From JANPLD01 sp964445765 (lineage in GTDB: Bacteria > Pseudomonadota > Alphaproteobacteria > Rickettsiales > UBA8987): 64,000 nucleotides of DNA. This document shows positions 47,949-57,028 of this stretch, piece after piece (within the stretch, counting starts at the first letter, position 1; each line of letters opens with the position of its first letter). The stretch is taken from positions 90,137 to 154,136 of the forward strand of contig CAYULD010000004.1 in the NCBI GenBank assembly GCA_964445765.1. The letters run 5' to 3'. Both the position numbers and the translations under genes were made by a program. Under the pieces are notes generated by a model, which ran no database searches, had not been told where the DNA came from, and saw nothing but the letters and a program-made list of their open reading frames with translations.

Positions 47949-50006
47949 ATGATGCAAAAGTTTTTATACACATTAGTAATTTTTTTTACAATTCAATTTA
48001 TTGGTCAAAGCTCAGTAAATGCGGATATTAATAATATCCATAAATGGCCGGTTAATAATTATGAAGTTCAAAAACTTGGCAGTTCTATTAGAGATTTTCG
48101 CAGGCAAAATTGGCGTTCTTCAGTGCTTGATAAGAATACGCCCGCAGACCCTGTAATTAAAAAAATTCTTCGTTGGCGAGAATATGTTGGTGGCTCACCA
48201 TCAACAACCTTTAAGGAAATTACTGACTTTATAAAATATGATCCATATTGGCCAAGGCAAGATGATCTTCGTAAAAATGCAGAATATGCTATCACTGAAA
48301 CCACTAACCCAGAAGATATAATTAGATGGTTTGCAATTAATACGCCAACTTCAAAAGTAAAAATGCGATTCAAAAGGCCACTAACCCCTAAAGGTATGAT
48401 TGCCTTAGCAGATGCACTAATTAAAAAATATAATGTTTATAATATTGATAAAGCAATAATCTTAACACTTATTAAAGAGGCTTGGTATTTTTATGATTTC
48501 ACCCCAAATGAAGAAAGAAAGTTTCTTGCAAAATATGGTAAGGTTTTAGTGGAGAGGGATTTTCAACGCAAATTAGATAGATTTTTAACTGAAAGAAAAT
48601 TTGGCGGTGCTTCTAGAATGACAAGATATATTGGTGCTGATTATAAAAAATTATATCAAGCAAGAATGGCATTGATTAACAATTCTAGAAATTATCAATC
48701 ATTATTAAGCCAAGTTCCGCAGAATTTACAAAATGATCAAGGCTTGATTTTTGAAAGAATTAAATGGCGTCAAAGTAGAAATATGTCTGATGGGGTTTTA
48801 GAGCTTCTAAAAATGTTGCCATCACAAGTTGATTATCCAGAGAAATGGTGGAATATTCGCAAGAAATATGTAACCGATTTAATCCAAAAAAAACGCTATG
48901 TTGAAGCCTATTATATGGCGAAAGATCATTCTATTAAACTTGATAGAACAAAAATTGCAGAGGCAGAATGGTTTGCAGGTTGGCTTGCACTAAGATTTAT
49001 CAAAAATAAAGATGCGGCAATCAGACATTTTAGAAGAATTTATGATGTTTCCCAAGCACCAATTTCAATCGCAAGGGGTGCATATTGGCTTGGCAGAGCT
49101 AATGAAGAAAAGGGCAATAAAATTGAAGCGTTAAGATGGTATAGGGAAGGGGCTAAATATCCGGTTGTATATTATGGGCAGTTATCTGTTATAAAATCAG
49201 GTTCAAGGGTGGCTACAATTCCAATGGCTTCAACAATTTCTTCTGAAGATTTAGCTAATTACAGAAATAATGAACTAGCAAAAGCCGCTTATATATTAAA
49301 TATGATTGGTGAAAATGGCTATGGTAAAGAATTTATTATCGCCGCCGCCGCTGCTGCACAAACCTCTGGTGAGCGTGTTTTAGTTGCTCAAATGGGCTTG
49401 GAGCGTGGCAGATATGACTATGCTTTAAGGGTTGCAAAAGAGATTTATAAAATCAAAAAAGAAGTTGTTATAAATTCATTATTTCCATTATTTAAGTTAG
49501 AGACTGTAAACGGCACGCCAGTTAAAAACCCCGAGGAAGCTGCTGTTCTTGCAATTATGAGGCAAGAATCTGAATTTGATGTTAGTGCTTTAAGCCCAGC
49601 GGGTGCAAGGGGTTTAATGCAAATTATGCCAGCAACTGCCCAAATGGTAGCAAGGCAACTAAAACTGCCATATAGCAGAGATAGGCTAATTTCTGATCCA
49701 AGATATAATATCACATTAGGGGCGGCTTATCTTGCAAGTCGCTTAAAAAGATTTGATGGTAGTTATATGCTTGCGTTTGCCTCTTATAATGCTGGTGAAG
49801 GTAATGTGCAAAAATGGATAAATCGCTATGGTGACCCTAGAAATTTTAGTTCTTTAGAGCAAGTTATTGACTGGGCAGAGCTTATTCCATTTAGTGAAAC
49901 GCAAAATTATGTTCAAAGGACTATTGAAAACCTGCAAGTTTATAGAATTGCCCTCTCTGGCAATAAAACTGGTGAAATTTATATTGATAAGGATTTGTTG
50001 AGATGA
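47949..50006 (+). CDS. slt: Soluble lytic murein transglycosylase
   Basis: The ~685-residue periplasmic enzyme has a signal peptide (1-~25), a long superhelical region of paired helices (~60-480), and a C-terminal lysozyme-like SLT domain (~525-660). The catalytic glutamate lies in MRQESEFD (E ~540), followed by GARGLMQIMPATA and AGEGNVQKW. It cleaves glycan strands to 1,6-anhydroMurNAc products, the substrate class recycled by AnmK at 2005. I use the ATG at 47949 rather than the TTG three bases earlier; a second ATG follows directly. Confidence 0.93.
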   Translation: MMQKFLYTLVIFFTIQFIGQSSVNADINNIHKWPVNNYEVQKLGSSIRDFRRQNWRSSVLDKNTPADPVIKKILRWREYVGGSPSTTFKEITDFIKYDPYWPRQDDLRKNAEYAITETTNPEDIIRWFAINTPTSKVKMRFKRPLTPKGMIALADALIKKYNVYNIDKAIILTLIKEAWYFYDFTPNEERKFLAKYGKVLVERDFQRKLDRFLTERKFGGASRMTRYIGADYKKLYQARMALINNSRNYQSLLSQVPQNLQNDQGLIFERIKWRQSRNMSDGVLELLKMLPSQVDYPEKWWNIRKKYVTDLIQKKRYVEAYYMAKDHSIKLDRTKIAEAEWFAGWLALRFIKNKDAAIRHFRRIYDVSQAPISIARGAYWLGRANEEKGNKIEALRWYREGAKYPVVYYGQLSVIKSGSRVATIPMASTISSEDLANYRNNELAKAAYILNMIGENGYGKEFIIAAAAAAQTSGERVLVAQMGLERGRYDYALRVAKEIYKIKKEVVINSLFPLFKLETVNGTPVKNPEEAAVLAIMRQESEFDVSALSPAGARGLMQIMPATAQMVARQLKLPYSRDRLISDPRYNITLGAAYLASRLKRFDGSYMLAFASYNAGEGNVQKWINRYGDPRNFSSLEQVIDWAELIPFSETQNYVQRTIENLQVYRIALSGNKTGEIYIDKDLLR

Positions 50007-50065
50007 GTAAAAAATATTAATATTCTCAATTTTTTTAGAAATATTAAAACTTAAAGCAAAGGCAA

Positions 50066-51490
50066 TTAATATCTATCACTTATGAAGATTGATGAATTGC
50101 TATCTTGAATGCCAGATTTTAATTCAGTGATTGTAAATTCAATATCTTTTCTATTCTGCTTTTGCTTGTTTGAAGTTACAAAAACCCTTAATTCTGCAAC
50201 GGAATTTGCCAAAACTTTTATTTTACTCGGCTTAATTTTAGATGCAGATTGAATTTTGATTTTAGCATTTTTTAAGCCTTTAACTTCAAGTTTATAATAT
50301 TTATCATAATGAGTTTTATTGAGGATTTTTATAACATAATTGTTTCTAATTGAGCCATCAGAAAGCAGAACAAATAAGGGTGATCTATCGTGTATGGTGT
50401 GAATTTCGTGAAGTGTTCTGTTAAGTAATGCATATAAAATTAGCCCGCAAATAAAAGCTAACATAATTGAATAAATAACGGTTCTTGGGCGTATAAAGCG
50501 GAATTTAGAAGGAAGCCCTAACTTAACCCTTTGCATATTTCTTTCAGTGTCATATCTTATTAAACCTCTTGGAAGGTTAATCATATCCATAGTTTCATTA
50601 CAAGCATCAACACATAAACCACAAGCTATACATTCCATTTGAAGGCCGTTGCGAATATCAATTCCAGCGGGGCAAACATTAACGCACTTCATACAAGAAA
50701 TACAATGCCCCCTGTTTTCCATTGAATCCCCTTGTTTATATTTACCACGAGGCTCACCCCTATTTTTATCATAGGTTATGATAAGGCTATCTTTATCAAA
50801 CATTGCAGATTGAAAACGCGCATAAGGACACATAAAATTACAAACTTGCTCCCTCGCAAAGCCAGCCATTAAATAGGTGGAAAAGGTAAGGGCAACTATC
50901 CAGCCCCAAATTGCAAATGGAACATCTAAGTGGATTATATGATCAAATAGGGTAGGGGCATCATTAAAATAGAAAACCCAAGCACCGCCTGTCATAAGCC
51001 CAATTAACAGCCATATTATATGGGTAAGTGTTTTTTTATAAATTTTCTTAAAGTTAATTTTGCCATCTTGATAGAGTTTCTGCTTATCTAAAGCCATTCT
51101 ATCATTGCGATTGCCTTGCACTATGCGTTCTACCCAGATGAAAAAATCTGTCCAGATTGTTTGAAAGCAGAAATAACCACACCAAACCCGCCCAAATAAA
51201 GAGGTTACAAAGAAAAGCCCTAATGCGGCAACTATTAAAATGCCAGTTAAAATATAAACTTCTTGCGGCCATATCTCAAACATAAAGAAGTAACCCCTGC
51301 GGTTTGCCATATCTATTAGAATGGCTTGATCTGGTGCGTGGGGGCCTCTATCCCACCTTATCCAAGGGGCAAAGTAATATACTATTAACGCAATTATAGT
51401 TATAACCCATTTGATTTTGCGATATCTGCCCCATACTCTTTGTGGGTAAATTTTCTTCTTCTTTTCAAAATATGTGATGGCTGAGGTCAT
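50066..51490 (-). CDS. ccoG: Cytochrome c oxidase accessory protein CcoG
   Basis: The 474-residue membrane protein has about five helices and two ferredoxin-type clusters: C263-x2-C-x2-C-x3-C273 and C287-x2-C-x2-C-x3-C297. Other conserved cysteines lie in WCGYFCFQ (~103-110) and CNFMCPYAR (217-225). An Ig-like C-terminal domain (~380-474) faces the periplasm. CcoG (RdxA/FixG) handles copper for cbb3 oxidase assembly, probably reducing Cu(II). It lies downstream of ccoP but is separated by a repeat-filled gap of 541 bases, with twin palindromes in front of it. Confidence 0.94.
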   Translation of the reverse strand: MTSAITYFEKKKKIYPQRVWGRYRKIKWVITIIALIVYYFAPWIRWDRGPHAPDQAILIDMANRRGYFFMFEIWPQEVYILTGILIVAALGLFFVTSLFGRVWCGYFCFQTIWTDFFIWVERIVQGNRNDRMALDKQKLYQDGKINFKKIYKKTLTHIIWLLIGLMTGGAWVFYFNDAPTLFDHIIHLDVPFAIWGWIVALTFSTYLMAGFAREQVCNFMCPYARFQSAMFDKDSLIITYDKNRGEPRGKYKQGDSMENRGHCISCMKCVNVCPAGIDIRNGLQMECIACGLCVDACNETMDMINLPRGLIRYDTERNMQRVKLGLPSKFRFIRPRTVIYSIMLAFICGLILYALLNRTLHEIHTIHDRSPLFVLLSDGSIRNNYVIKILNKTHYDKYYKLEVKGLKNAKIKIQSASKIKPSKIKVLANSVAELRVFVTSNKQKQNRKDIEFTITELKSGIQDSNSSIFISDRY

Positions 51491-51538
51491 TAAATAGATG
51501 TATTTATTTTGTATAAATTATACATTGTTTTAAGTGTG

Positions 51539-51558
51539 TATCTGCAAAAATGCAGATA
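51539..51558. promoter_or_regulatory. Dyad TATCTGCA-N4-TGCAGATA upstream of ccoG, copy 1
   Basis: A perfect 8-bp inverted repeat with four A between, 49 bases upstream of the ccoG start. Copy 2 lies 66 bases further up. The size and symmetry suit an operator for a dimeric regulator, or an RNA hairpin in a leader. Confidence 0.5.
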
Positions 51559-51600
51559 TTTTCAGATTTGAATTAATATTCTATATCAATATATTATTTT

Positions 51601-51628
51601 AATTTATCTGCAAAATTGCAGATAAATT
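51601..51628. promoter_or_regulatory. Dyad upstream of ccoG, copy 2 (13-bp arms)
   Basis: A perfect 13-bp inverted repeat with a two-base centre, containing the same TATCTGCA...TGCAGATA core as 51539-51558. Centre-to-centre distance is 66 bases. Confidence 0.5.
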
Positions 51629-52031
51629 GGGTTGTTTTATAAAAAAGTTTTACTAAACTTTTTTAAGTAGATACCCTTTTAACTAAACTAAATACCCGCC
51701 ACCCTATGTTTTTTCGAACGGAGTTAGGAATCTGGTTAGTATATATTCCTTTTAGATCTTTCGCTTCGCTCAAGATGACGCAAGTTTTATTATTTTACTT
51801 GTCATCTCCGCGAAAGCGGAGATCTAAAACCTATCTTGGATTCCCGCTTTCGCGGGAATGACAGTAGTTTTTAAGTGGATACCCCTATAATTTTTTCTTG
51901 CTGAAAAAATTCGGGGTATGACAAGCTAAAACCTAAACCCTATCTTATTTGCCCTCACCCTCTGAAAGATAAATTCTTTAAGCTCTCCCAGAGGGAGAGG
52001 GAATTTTTTAGAGAGTATAACCAATCAGCAC

Positions 52032-52922
52032 CTATTTCCCACCACCTAGGGAGTGAACATAGATAGTTAGTAATTTAATTTGAGTTTCGCTAAGCCTGCC
52101 TTCCCAATTTGGCATTTTACCCATTTTAGCATTATAAATATATAAGGGTAAGTCCTCCTTGGGGTTTTTTACTTTGAGCCATATTGCATCAGAAATATTT
52201 GGCGCACCAAAATCTGCGTTGCCTTCACCCTTTTCACCGTGGCAAGATGCACAATTATTAACAAAAATTTCCTCACCTTCTTTTAAGTAATTAGCTTTTT
52301 TGTTACTATTCAATTTGGAAAGCGAAAGCACATAATTTGCAACTTTTTCAATCTCTTCTTGATTAAGAACGCCATCTTTACCAAAGGCAGGCATTGCGGA
52401 ATCTCTAGTTTCAGAATCATTAGACATTCTTATTCCGTGTCTAATAGTGTGAGAAATTGCATCAAAATCACCGCCCCAAATCCAATCATCATCATTTAAG
52501 TTGGGATAATTAATTGCACCAGCACCGCCTGTTTGATGGCAAGTTGCACAATTATCCTTAAAGATAATTTCACCTGCATTTTTAGCGAATTGGAATAATT
52601 CATCAGATTTTCTAATCTCATCAAGAGATAATTTTTCTACCTGCTTAATATATTTTGCTTTTCTCTTAACTATTTCTTTTTGATCATCTTTGAGTTTTTT
52701 ATATTGTGTCCAGCCGAATGTGCCTTGAGTGGCATTTTTAATAGTTGGCCAAGCAGGGTAAACCACCCAATATCCGATACTCCAGATTATTGTTATAATA
52801 AAAACAATAAGCCACCAGCGAGGCATAGGGTTGTTGAGCTCTTTTAGGCCATCCCACTCGTGCCCTGTGGTTTCAACGCCGGAATGTTTATCAATTTCTT
52901 TTTTATTATTATCGTTACTCAT
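52032..52922 (-). CDS. ccoP: cbb3-type cytochrome c oxidase subunit III (CcoP)
   Basis: A 296-residue dihaem cytochrome c. One membrane helix (~36-54) anchors it, and two haem-binding sites, CATCH (125-129) and CASCH (224-228), lie in the periplasm; M177 (AMPAFG) is a likely axial ligand. It passes electrons from the bc1 complex toward CcoO and CcoN. It overlaps the ccoQ stop in an ATGA junction, showing translational coupling. Confidence 0.96.
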   Translation of the reverse strand: MSNDNNKKEIDKHSGVETTGHEWDGLKELNNPMPRWWLIVFIITIIWSIGYWVVYPAWPTIKNATQGTFGWTQYKKLKDDQKEIVKRKAKYIKQVEKLSLDEIRKSDELFQFAKNAGEIIFKDNCATCHQTGGAGAINYPNLNDDDWIWGGDFDAISHTIRHGIRMSNDSETRDSAMPAFGKDGVLNQEEIEKVANYVLSLSKLNSNKKANYLKEGEEIFVNNCASCHGEKGEGNADFGAPNISDAIWLKVKNPKEDLPLYIYNAKMGKMPNWEGRLSETQIKLLTIYVHSLGGGK

Positions 52923-53065
52923 TTATCCTCCATAGGAAGTTTAGAAATATCCTCAAATTTCTTTTTATTTTTTGGCCTGTAGGCATAAAAAACCGCAACC
53001 AAAAAGATTGCTAAAAAGAATAAAAGTGAAAATAATTTATAATTTATAATTTCTTGCTCACTCAT
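52919..53065 (-). CDS. ccoQ: cbb3 oxidase small subunit CcoQ
   Basis: A 48-residue gene read from an ATG at 53065 to the TGA at 52919-52921. It has a short N-terminus (MSEQEIINYK), one membrane helix (~11-29) and a basic then acidic tail (RPKNKKKFEDISKLPMEDK), the usual CcoQ/FixQ layout. CcoQ stabilises CcoP in the oxidase. Position between ccoO and ccoP and the four-base overlap with ccoP support the call. Confidence 0.85.
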   Translation of the reverse strand: MSEQEIINYKLFSLLFFLAIFLVAVFYAYRPKNKKKFEDISKLPMEDK

Positions 53066-53082
53066 AAATTTATTACCTGTTA

Positions 53083-53238
53083 GTGTCATTTTTAACGGAG
53101 CGAGAAATCTAGTTGAAGTATATTTCTTTTAGATCTTTCGCTTCGCTCAAGATGACGCTAGTTTTTAAGTGGATACCCCTATAATTTTTTCTTACTGAAA
53201 AAATTCGGGGTATGACAAACTAAAACCTAACCCCTAAC
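53083..53238. repeat. cco palindromic repeat, copy B (ccoO-ccoQ gap)
   Basis: Two joined elements: a 72-bp GTCAT...ATGAC imperfect palindrome (53085-53156) and a hairpin (53173-53213) in which ATACCCC and AATTTTTTC pair with their complements. Followed by a CCCCTAA tail. Nearly identical to copy C (53994-54138). Confidence 0.85.
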
Positions 53239-53248
53239 TAACTACCAA

Positions 53249-53962
53249 TCATTTCTTATAATTCTTCAAGTCAGCGAAGGTGCCGAGTGCTTGAAGATAA
53301 GCAACTAGGGCATCAAACTCTGAAACTAAATTAGGGTTGCCATCAAAATCACGAACATTAACCTTTTCACCATATCCAGAAGTTAGCGAAGATGAATCTG
53401 CTTCAGCGGAAGCCTGTTTTATTGCGTCATTATATGCGTTTTCTATCATCGCATCATCATAAGGCACACCAAGCATTTTTAGAGCCTTCATTTGAGATGC
53501 AACATCAGATAAATCAACACCTCTATTCTGCATAAATGCATAAGCTGGCATTATGGATTCAGGCACTAAATCACGAGGATTAATAAGATGTTCAATATGC
53601 CATTCATCAGAATATTTGCCACCTAGGCGAGCTAAATCAGGCCCTGTTCTTTTTGAACCCCATTGAAAGGGGTGATCATATTTGCTTTCACTTGCTAGGG
53701 AATAATGGCCGTATCTTTCAACTTCATCACGAAGTGGGCGAACTTGTTGGCTATGACAATTATAACAACCTTCACGAATGTAAATGTTATATCCAGCGAG
53801 TTCTAGAGGTGTATAAGGGCGAATGCCTTCAACTTTTTCAAAGGTAACTTCGTGGCGAAATAATGGCACAATTTCAACCAAGCCACCAATAGAAACCATT
53901 ATTACTATGAATATTAGTAATAAGATTGAATTTTTTTCTAATTTTTCGTGTTTTGAAAGCAT
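53249..53962 (-). CDS. ccoO: cbb3-type cytochrome c oxidase subunit II (CcoO)
   Basis: A 237-residue monohaem cytochrome c with one N-terminal membrane helix (~12-34) and the haem site CYNCH (66-70) inside the conserved [17 protein letters not shown] stretch. [20 protein letters not shown] sequence (~102-118) is also characteristic. It feeds electrons into CcoN. The gene is flanked on both sides by almost identical palindromic repeats (copies B and C). Confidence 0.96.
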   Translation of the reverse strand: MLSKHEKLEKNSILLLIFIVIMVSIGGLVEIVPLFRHEVTFEKVEGIRPYTPLELAGYNIYIREGCYNCHSQQVRPLRDEVERYGHYSLASESKYDHPFQWGSKRTGPDLARLGGKYSDEWHIEHLINPRDLVPESIMPAYAFMQNRGVDLSDVASQMKALKMLGVPYDDAMIENAYNDAIKQASAEADSSSLTSGYGEKVNVRDFDGNPNLVSEFDALVAYLQALGTFADLKNYKK

Positions 53963-53993
53963 AATTTATTTTTTAACATTTTGTTTTTTTTTT

Positions 53994-54138
53994 AGTGTCA
54001 TATCCAGCGGAGTGAGAAATCTGGTTGAAGTATATTCCTTTTAGATCTTTCGCTTCGCTCAAGATGACGCTAGTTTTTAATTGGATACCCCTATAATTTT
54101 TTCTTACTGAAAAAATTCGGGGTATGACAAACTAAAAC
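53994..54138. repeat. cco palindromic repeat, copy C (ccoN-ccoO gap)
   Basis: As copy B: a 72-bp GTCAT...ATGAC element (53997-54068) joined to a hairpin (54085-54125). Its tail runs into the ccoN stop codon, so the repeat supplies the 3' edge of ccoN. Confidence 0.85.
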
Positions 54139-55551
54139 CTAGCCCCTATTAATATCAAGCTCTTTACTGGTGATAGTTTTATAAACATTATAAACCATAA
54201 TCAGCATTCCAGCGATATAAAGCAGGCCACCTAAAGCCCTAATCAAATAATAAGGGTGCATTGCCATAACGGTTTCAACAAATGAATATTCAAGCAAGCC
54301 ATATTCATTATAACTACGCCACATTAAGCCTTGCATAATACCTGCAACCCACATTGCTGTGATGTATAGAACGATACCTATAGTTGCTACCCAAAGGTGA
54401 GTGTTAACTAATTTATTAGAATATAAGCCTTGCTTATTCCATAGCACCGGCACTAAGTGATAAAGTGCACCCATTGTAATAAACCCAACCCAGCCTAATG
54501 CACCGCTGTGAACATGACCGATTGTCCAATCAGTGTAGTGAGAAAGTGCATTAACCGCCTTAATTGACATTAATGGCCCTTCAAAAGTGCTCATTCCATA
54601 AAAGGCGAGGGAGATAATCATAAATCTAAGAACTGCATCTGAGCGTAATTTATCCCAAGCACCTGAGAGAGTCATAACGCCGTTTATCATACCGCCCCAA
54701 GAAGGCATCCAGAGGATAATAGAGAATGTCATACCTAAAGTTTGTGCCCAATCTGGCAGAGATGTATAAAGCAAATGGTGTGGCCCTGCCCAGATATAAA
54801 TAAAGATAAGCGACCAAAAGTGAACGATTGATAATCTATAAGAATAGACAGGCCTTTCAGCTCGCTTTGGAATAAAATAATACATTATACCTAAGAAGCC
54901 AGCCGTTAAGAAAAAGCCAACCGCATTATGACCATACCACCATTGAATTAATGCAGATTGCACACCACCCCAAACCGGCACAGATTTAATTGATGTTAAT
55001 GAAAGTGGAATTGATAAAGCGTTGATAATGTGAAGAACCGCAACTGTAACAATGAACGCTAAATAAAACCAGTTCGCAACATAGATGTGAGGCTCTTTAC
55101 GGTTTTTAAGCGTCATTAAGAAAATAACTAAATAAGCAACCCAAACTACGCATAGCCATAAATCAGCATACCATTCTGGCTCTGCATATTCTTTACCTTG
55201 AGTAACGCCGAAAAGATAGCCAAGCCCAGCCATTAATATAAAAGATTGATAACCCCAGAAGGTGAAATCAGCCCATTTATCACCCCAAAGGCGAGTTTTG
55301 CAAGTTCTTTGCACTACAAAATAACTAGTGGCAAATAATGCATTGCCACCGAAAGCAAAGATTACTGCGGATGTGTGGAGAGGGCGAAGCCTGCCGAATG
55401 TAAGATATTCACCAAAATTTAACTCAGGAAATGCCATTTGAAGTGCAATAACCAAGCCGACTAAAAAGCCTGCAACACCCCAAAAAATGGTAGCGATTGT
55501 GAATTTTTTAACAATATCGTAATTATATATAGTATTAATCTGTGAATTCAT
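54139..55551 (-). CDS. ccoN: cbb3-type cytochrome c oxidase subunit I (CcoN)
   Basis: The catalytic subunit, 470 residues, about 12 membrane helices, with the low-spin haem ligand H59 ([13 protein letters not shown]), the copper/high-spin haem histidines in YGHNAVGFF (~207-215) and [13 protein letters not shown] (~254-266), and HVHSGALGW (~344-352). The enzyme reduces O2 to water with very high oxygen affinity. It follows the safE-like gene by seven bases and probably shares the ompW promoter with its Fnr box. Confidence 0.97.
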   Translation of the reverse strand: MNSQINTIYNYDIVKKFTIATIFWGVAGFLVGLVIALQMAFPELNFGEYLTFGRLRPLHTSAVIFAFGGNALFATSYFVVQRTCKTRLWGDKWADFTFWGYQSFILMAGLGYLFGVTQGKEYAEPEWYADLWLCVVWVAYLVIFLMTLKNRKEPHIYVANWFYLAFIVTVAVLHIINALSIPLSLTSIKSVPVWGGVQSALIQWWYGHNAVGFFLTAGFLGIMYYFIPKRAERPVYSYRLSIVHFWSLIFIYIWAGPHHLLYTSLPDWAQTLGMTFSIILWMPSWGGMINGVMTLSGAWDKLRSDAVLRFMIISLAFYGMSTFEGPLMSIKAVNALSHYTDWTIGHVHSGALGWVGFITMGALYHLVPVLWNKQGLYSNKLVNTHLWVATIGIVLYITAMWVAGIMQGLMWRSYNEYGLLEYSFVETVMAMHPYYLIRALGGLLYIAGMLIMVYNVYKTITSKELDINRG

Positions 55552-55558
55552 TTTTTAC

Positions 55559-56302
55559 CTATCGTTCAATGTGATTGATAATAATTAAAATCAAAAACGC
55601 ACCATTGACTAACATCAAATATGGTGAGTATTTTTTTATATCTGTTCTTAACTTTTTAATAAAAAATCCAATTCCGTAATTGCTTAAAGTCAAGGGAATG
55701 AAAGTTCCAGCCCCAAAAGATGCAAGAGCCAACGCACCTGTTGCAAAATTACCAGTTGAAGCCGAGGCGATAAAAGCCGCATATAAAAAAGCACAAGGCA
55801 AAAACCCCATTAAAACGCCAAATAAGAAGGAATTATTAAGGGTTTCCTTTGATAAAAATTTTTTAGAGATGTTATTTATTGCTGTTGAAAATTTGCCATA
55901 ATTAAAAAATTTTTTGGCAAAACCGATATTAAAGGCTGAGATAATCATCAGAATAATTGCAAATGAAAGAATTGCTATTCTAGCAATTTCAAAATATTTT
56001 TCAGAGATAACAGAAACTGAAACCCAAGCTACAATACCGCCAATTAATGAGTAAGTAAAAATTCTGCCTAAATGATATGTTATTAAAAGGCTGTTATAAA
56101 ATCTTTTTAATTCTGAAAAATTATTTTCATCACATTTATTACAAGAAAGTTTTTTAGTAGATAACGCAAACGCAAAGGGGGAGCACATCATAGAGCAATG
56201 AGTAAAACCGCCAATAAGCCCAGCTATAAACATTGCCCAAAGCACCCCCCCTTCAATAGTGTAAGATGATAAACAAAATAAATTTAATGAATGATTATGC
56301 AT
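55559..56302 (-). CDS. SafE/TauE-like membrane protein in the cco cluster
   Basis: A 247-residue protein with six to seven membrane helices, of the sulfite-exporter/SafE-like group related to cytochrome biogenesis proteins. The N-terminal motif GLIGGFTHCSMMCSPFAFAL (~27-46) holds two Cys, a His and Met residues, and GVLMGFLPCAFLYAAF (~155-170) holds another Cys; such residues suit copper handling. A cytoplasmic CDENN loop follows SCNKC (~54-60). Placement directly before ccoN suggests a role in cbb3 copper supply or maturation, in place of a missing ccoHIS set. Exact substrate is inference. Confidence 0.75.
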   Translation of the reverse strand: MHNHSLNLFCLSSYTIEGGVLWAMFIAGLIGGFTHCSMMCSPFAFALSTKKLSCNKCDENNFSELKRFYNSLLITYHLGRIFTYSLIGGIVAWVSVSVISEKYFEIARIAILSFAIILMIISAFNIGFAKKFFNYGKFSTAINNISKKFLSKETLNNSFLFGVLMGFLPCAFLYAAFIASASTGNFATGALALASFGAGTFIPLTLSNYGIGFFIKKLRTDIKKYSPYLMLVNGAFLILIIINHIER

Positions 56303-56319
56303 CTATAAATAAAAAGGAA

Positions 56320-56961
56320 TTAGAATTTATAGGTAACACCAACACCGAAAATCCAAGGGTCAAGATCAACATCACCAGTGATTGCACCATTATTGATTGA
56401 TACATCAGTGTTCAAGTATAGCCTTTTAATATCAAGGTTTAAGCCCCAATGCTCATCATACATAAAATCAGAACCCATTTGAAGAGCATAGCCAAAGCCA
56501 TCTTCATATTCAACTCTGTTTAAGCCAGCACCTTTTTCAACATCATAAAAGAAGGTATAATTAACACCTGCACCAACATAAGGCTTGATGGTATCACAAA
56601 TATCAAGGTGATATTGTGCCGTTAAGGTTGGTGGTAAAACATTAACTTTACCTAAATCTACATATTGCCCAAGTGATGAGCCTTTTGCAGACATTTCGTG
56701 CTCAGTAGTTGCAAGAATTAATTCAAACGCAAGATTTCTATTAACGAAATAAGTTATATCAAATTCTGGAACAACATCAGGCTCCGCATTAGCACCGCCA
56801 CCTATTGATAAAGCTGATTCTGCATCACCTGCATCAACTTTTATTGCCCTTACCCTTAATTGCCAAGGGTTAGAATATTCATTATTAGATTTATTACCAG
56901 CAAAAGAAGCAGATGAAATTAATGAAGAAGTTATAAGTAAAGTTGATAGTAGTTTTTTCAT
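56320..56961 (-). CDS. ompW: Outer-membrane protein OmpW
   Basis: A 213-residue eight-stranded barrel: signal peptide 1-21 (...SASFA), the OmpW pattern (WQLRVRAIKV, PEFDITYFVNRNLAFELI, LPPTLTAQYH, KPYVGAGVNYTFFYD) and a C-terminal GVGVTYKF. OmpW forms a narrow hydrophobic channel. In E. coli ompW is controlled by FNR; here too an Fnr-type box stands upstream (57015-57028). It begins the ompW-safE-ccoNOQP run with short gaps. Confidence 0.92.
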   Translation of the reverse strand: MKKLLSTLLITSSLISSASFAGNKSNNEYSNPWQLRVRAIKVDAGDAESALSIGGGANAEPDVVPEFDITYFVNRNLAFELILATTEHEMSAKGSSLGQYVDLGKVNVLPPTLTAQYHLDICDTIKPYVGAGVNYTFFYDVEKGAGLNRVEYEDGFGYALQMGSDFMYDEHWGLNLDIKRLYLNTDVSINNGAITGDVDLDPWIFGVGVTYKF

Positions 56962-56988
56962 AATATAATTATTGGTTGCGACAGCATT

Positions 56989-57028
56989 ATTATATTATTA
57001 ACTTTCTGTAATAATTGATTTTTATCAA
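56989..57028 (-). promoter_or_regulatory. Class II Fnr-type promoter of ompW (and probably the cco operon)
   Basis: The perfect box TTGAT-TTTT-ATCAA spans 57015-57028. On the minus strand a perfect TATAAT lies at 56994-56989, predicting a start near 56981, so the box centres about 41 bases upstream, the classic position for FNR/FixK activation. The ompW ATG follows ~20 bases after that start. Confidence 0.75.

Larger units (their letters stand above)
51491..52031. repeat. Gene-free stretch between ccoP and ccoG with nested palindromic repeats
   Basis: No gene is seen. Contents from left: two dyads at 51539-51558 and 51601-51628 (listed separately); a copy of the cco repeat whose left half ends ATGAC at 51779; a 62-bp GTCAT...ATGAC palindrome (51801-51862, arms CTCCGCGAAAGCGGAG and TTCCCGCTTTCGCGGGAA) inserted before the right half; that right half with a hairpin (51870-51919); and a CCCTCACCC/CCCTCTCCC-type repeat at 51951-52002 like that at 3431-3504. 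Confidence 0.78.

Noticed and set aside
53083..54138. Possible CRISPR array in the cco region because of repeated hairpin units
   Set aside because: Only two or three long, unevenly spaced copies separated by whole genes, with no uniform spacers and no cas genes.
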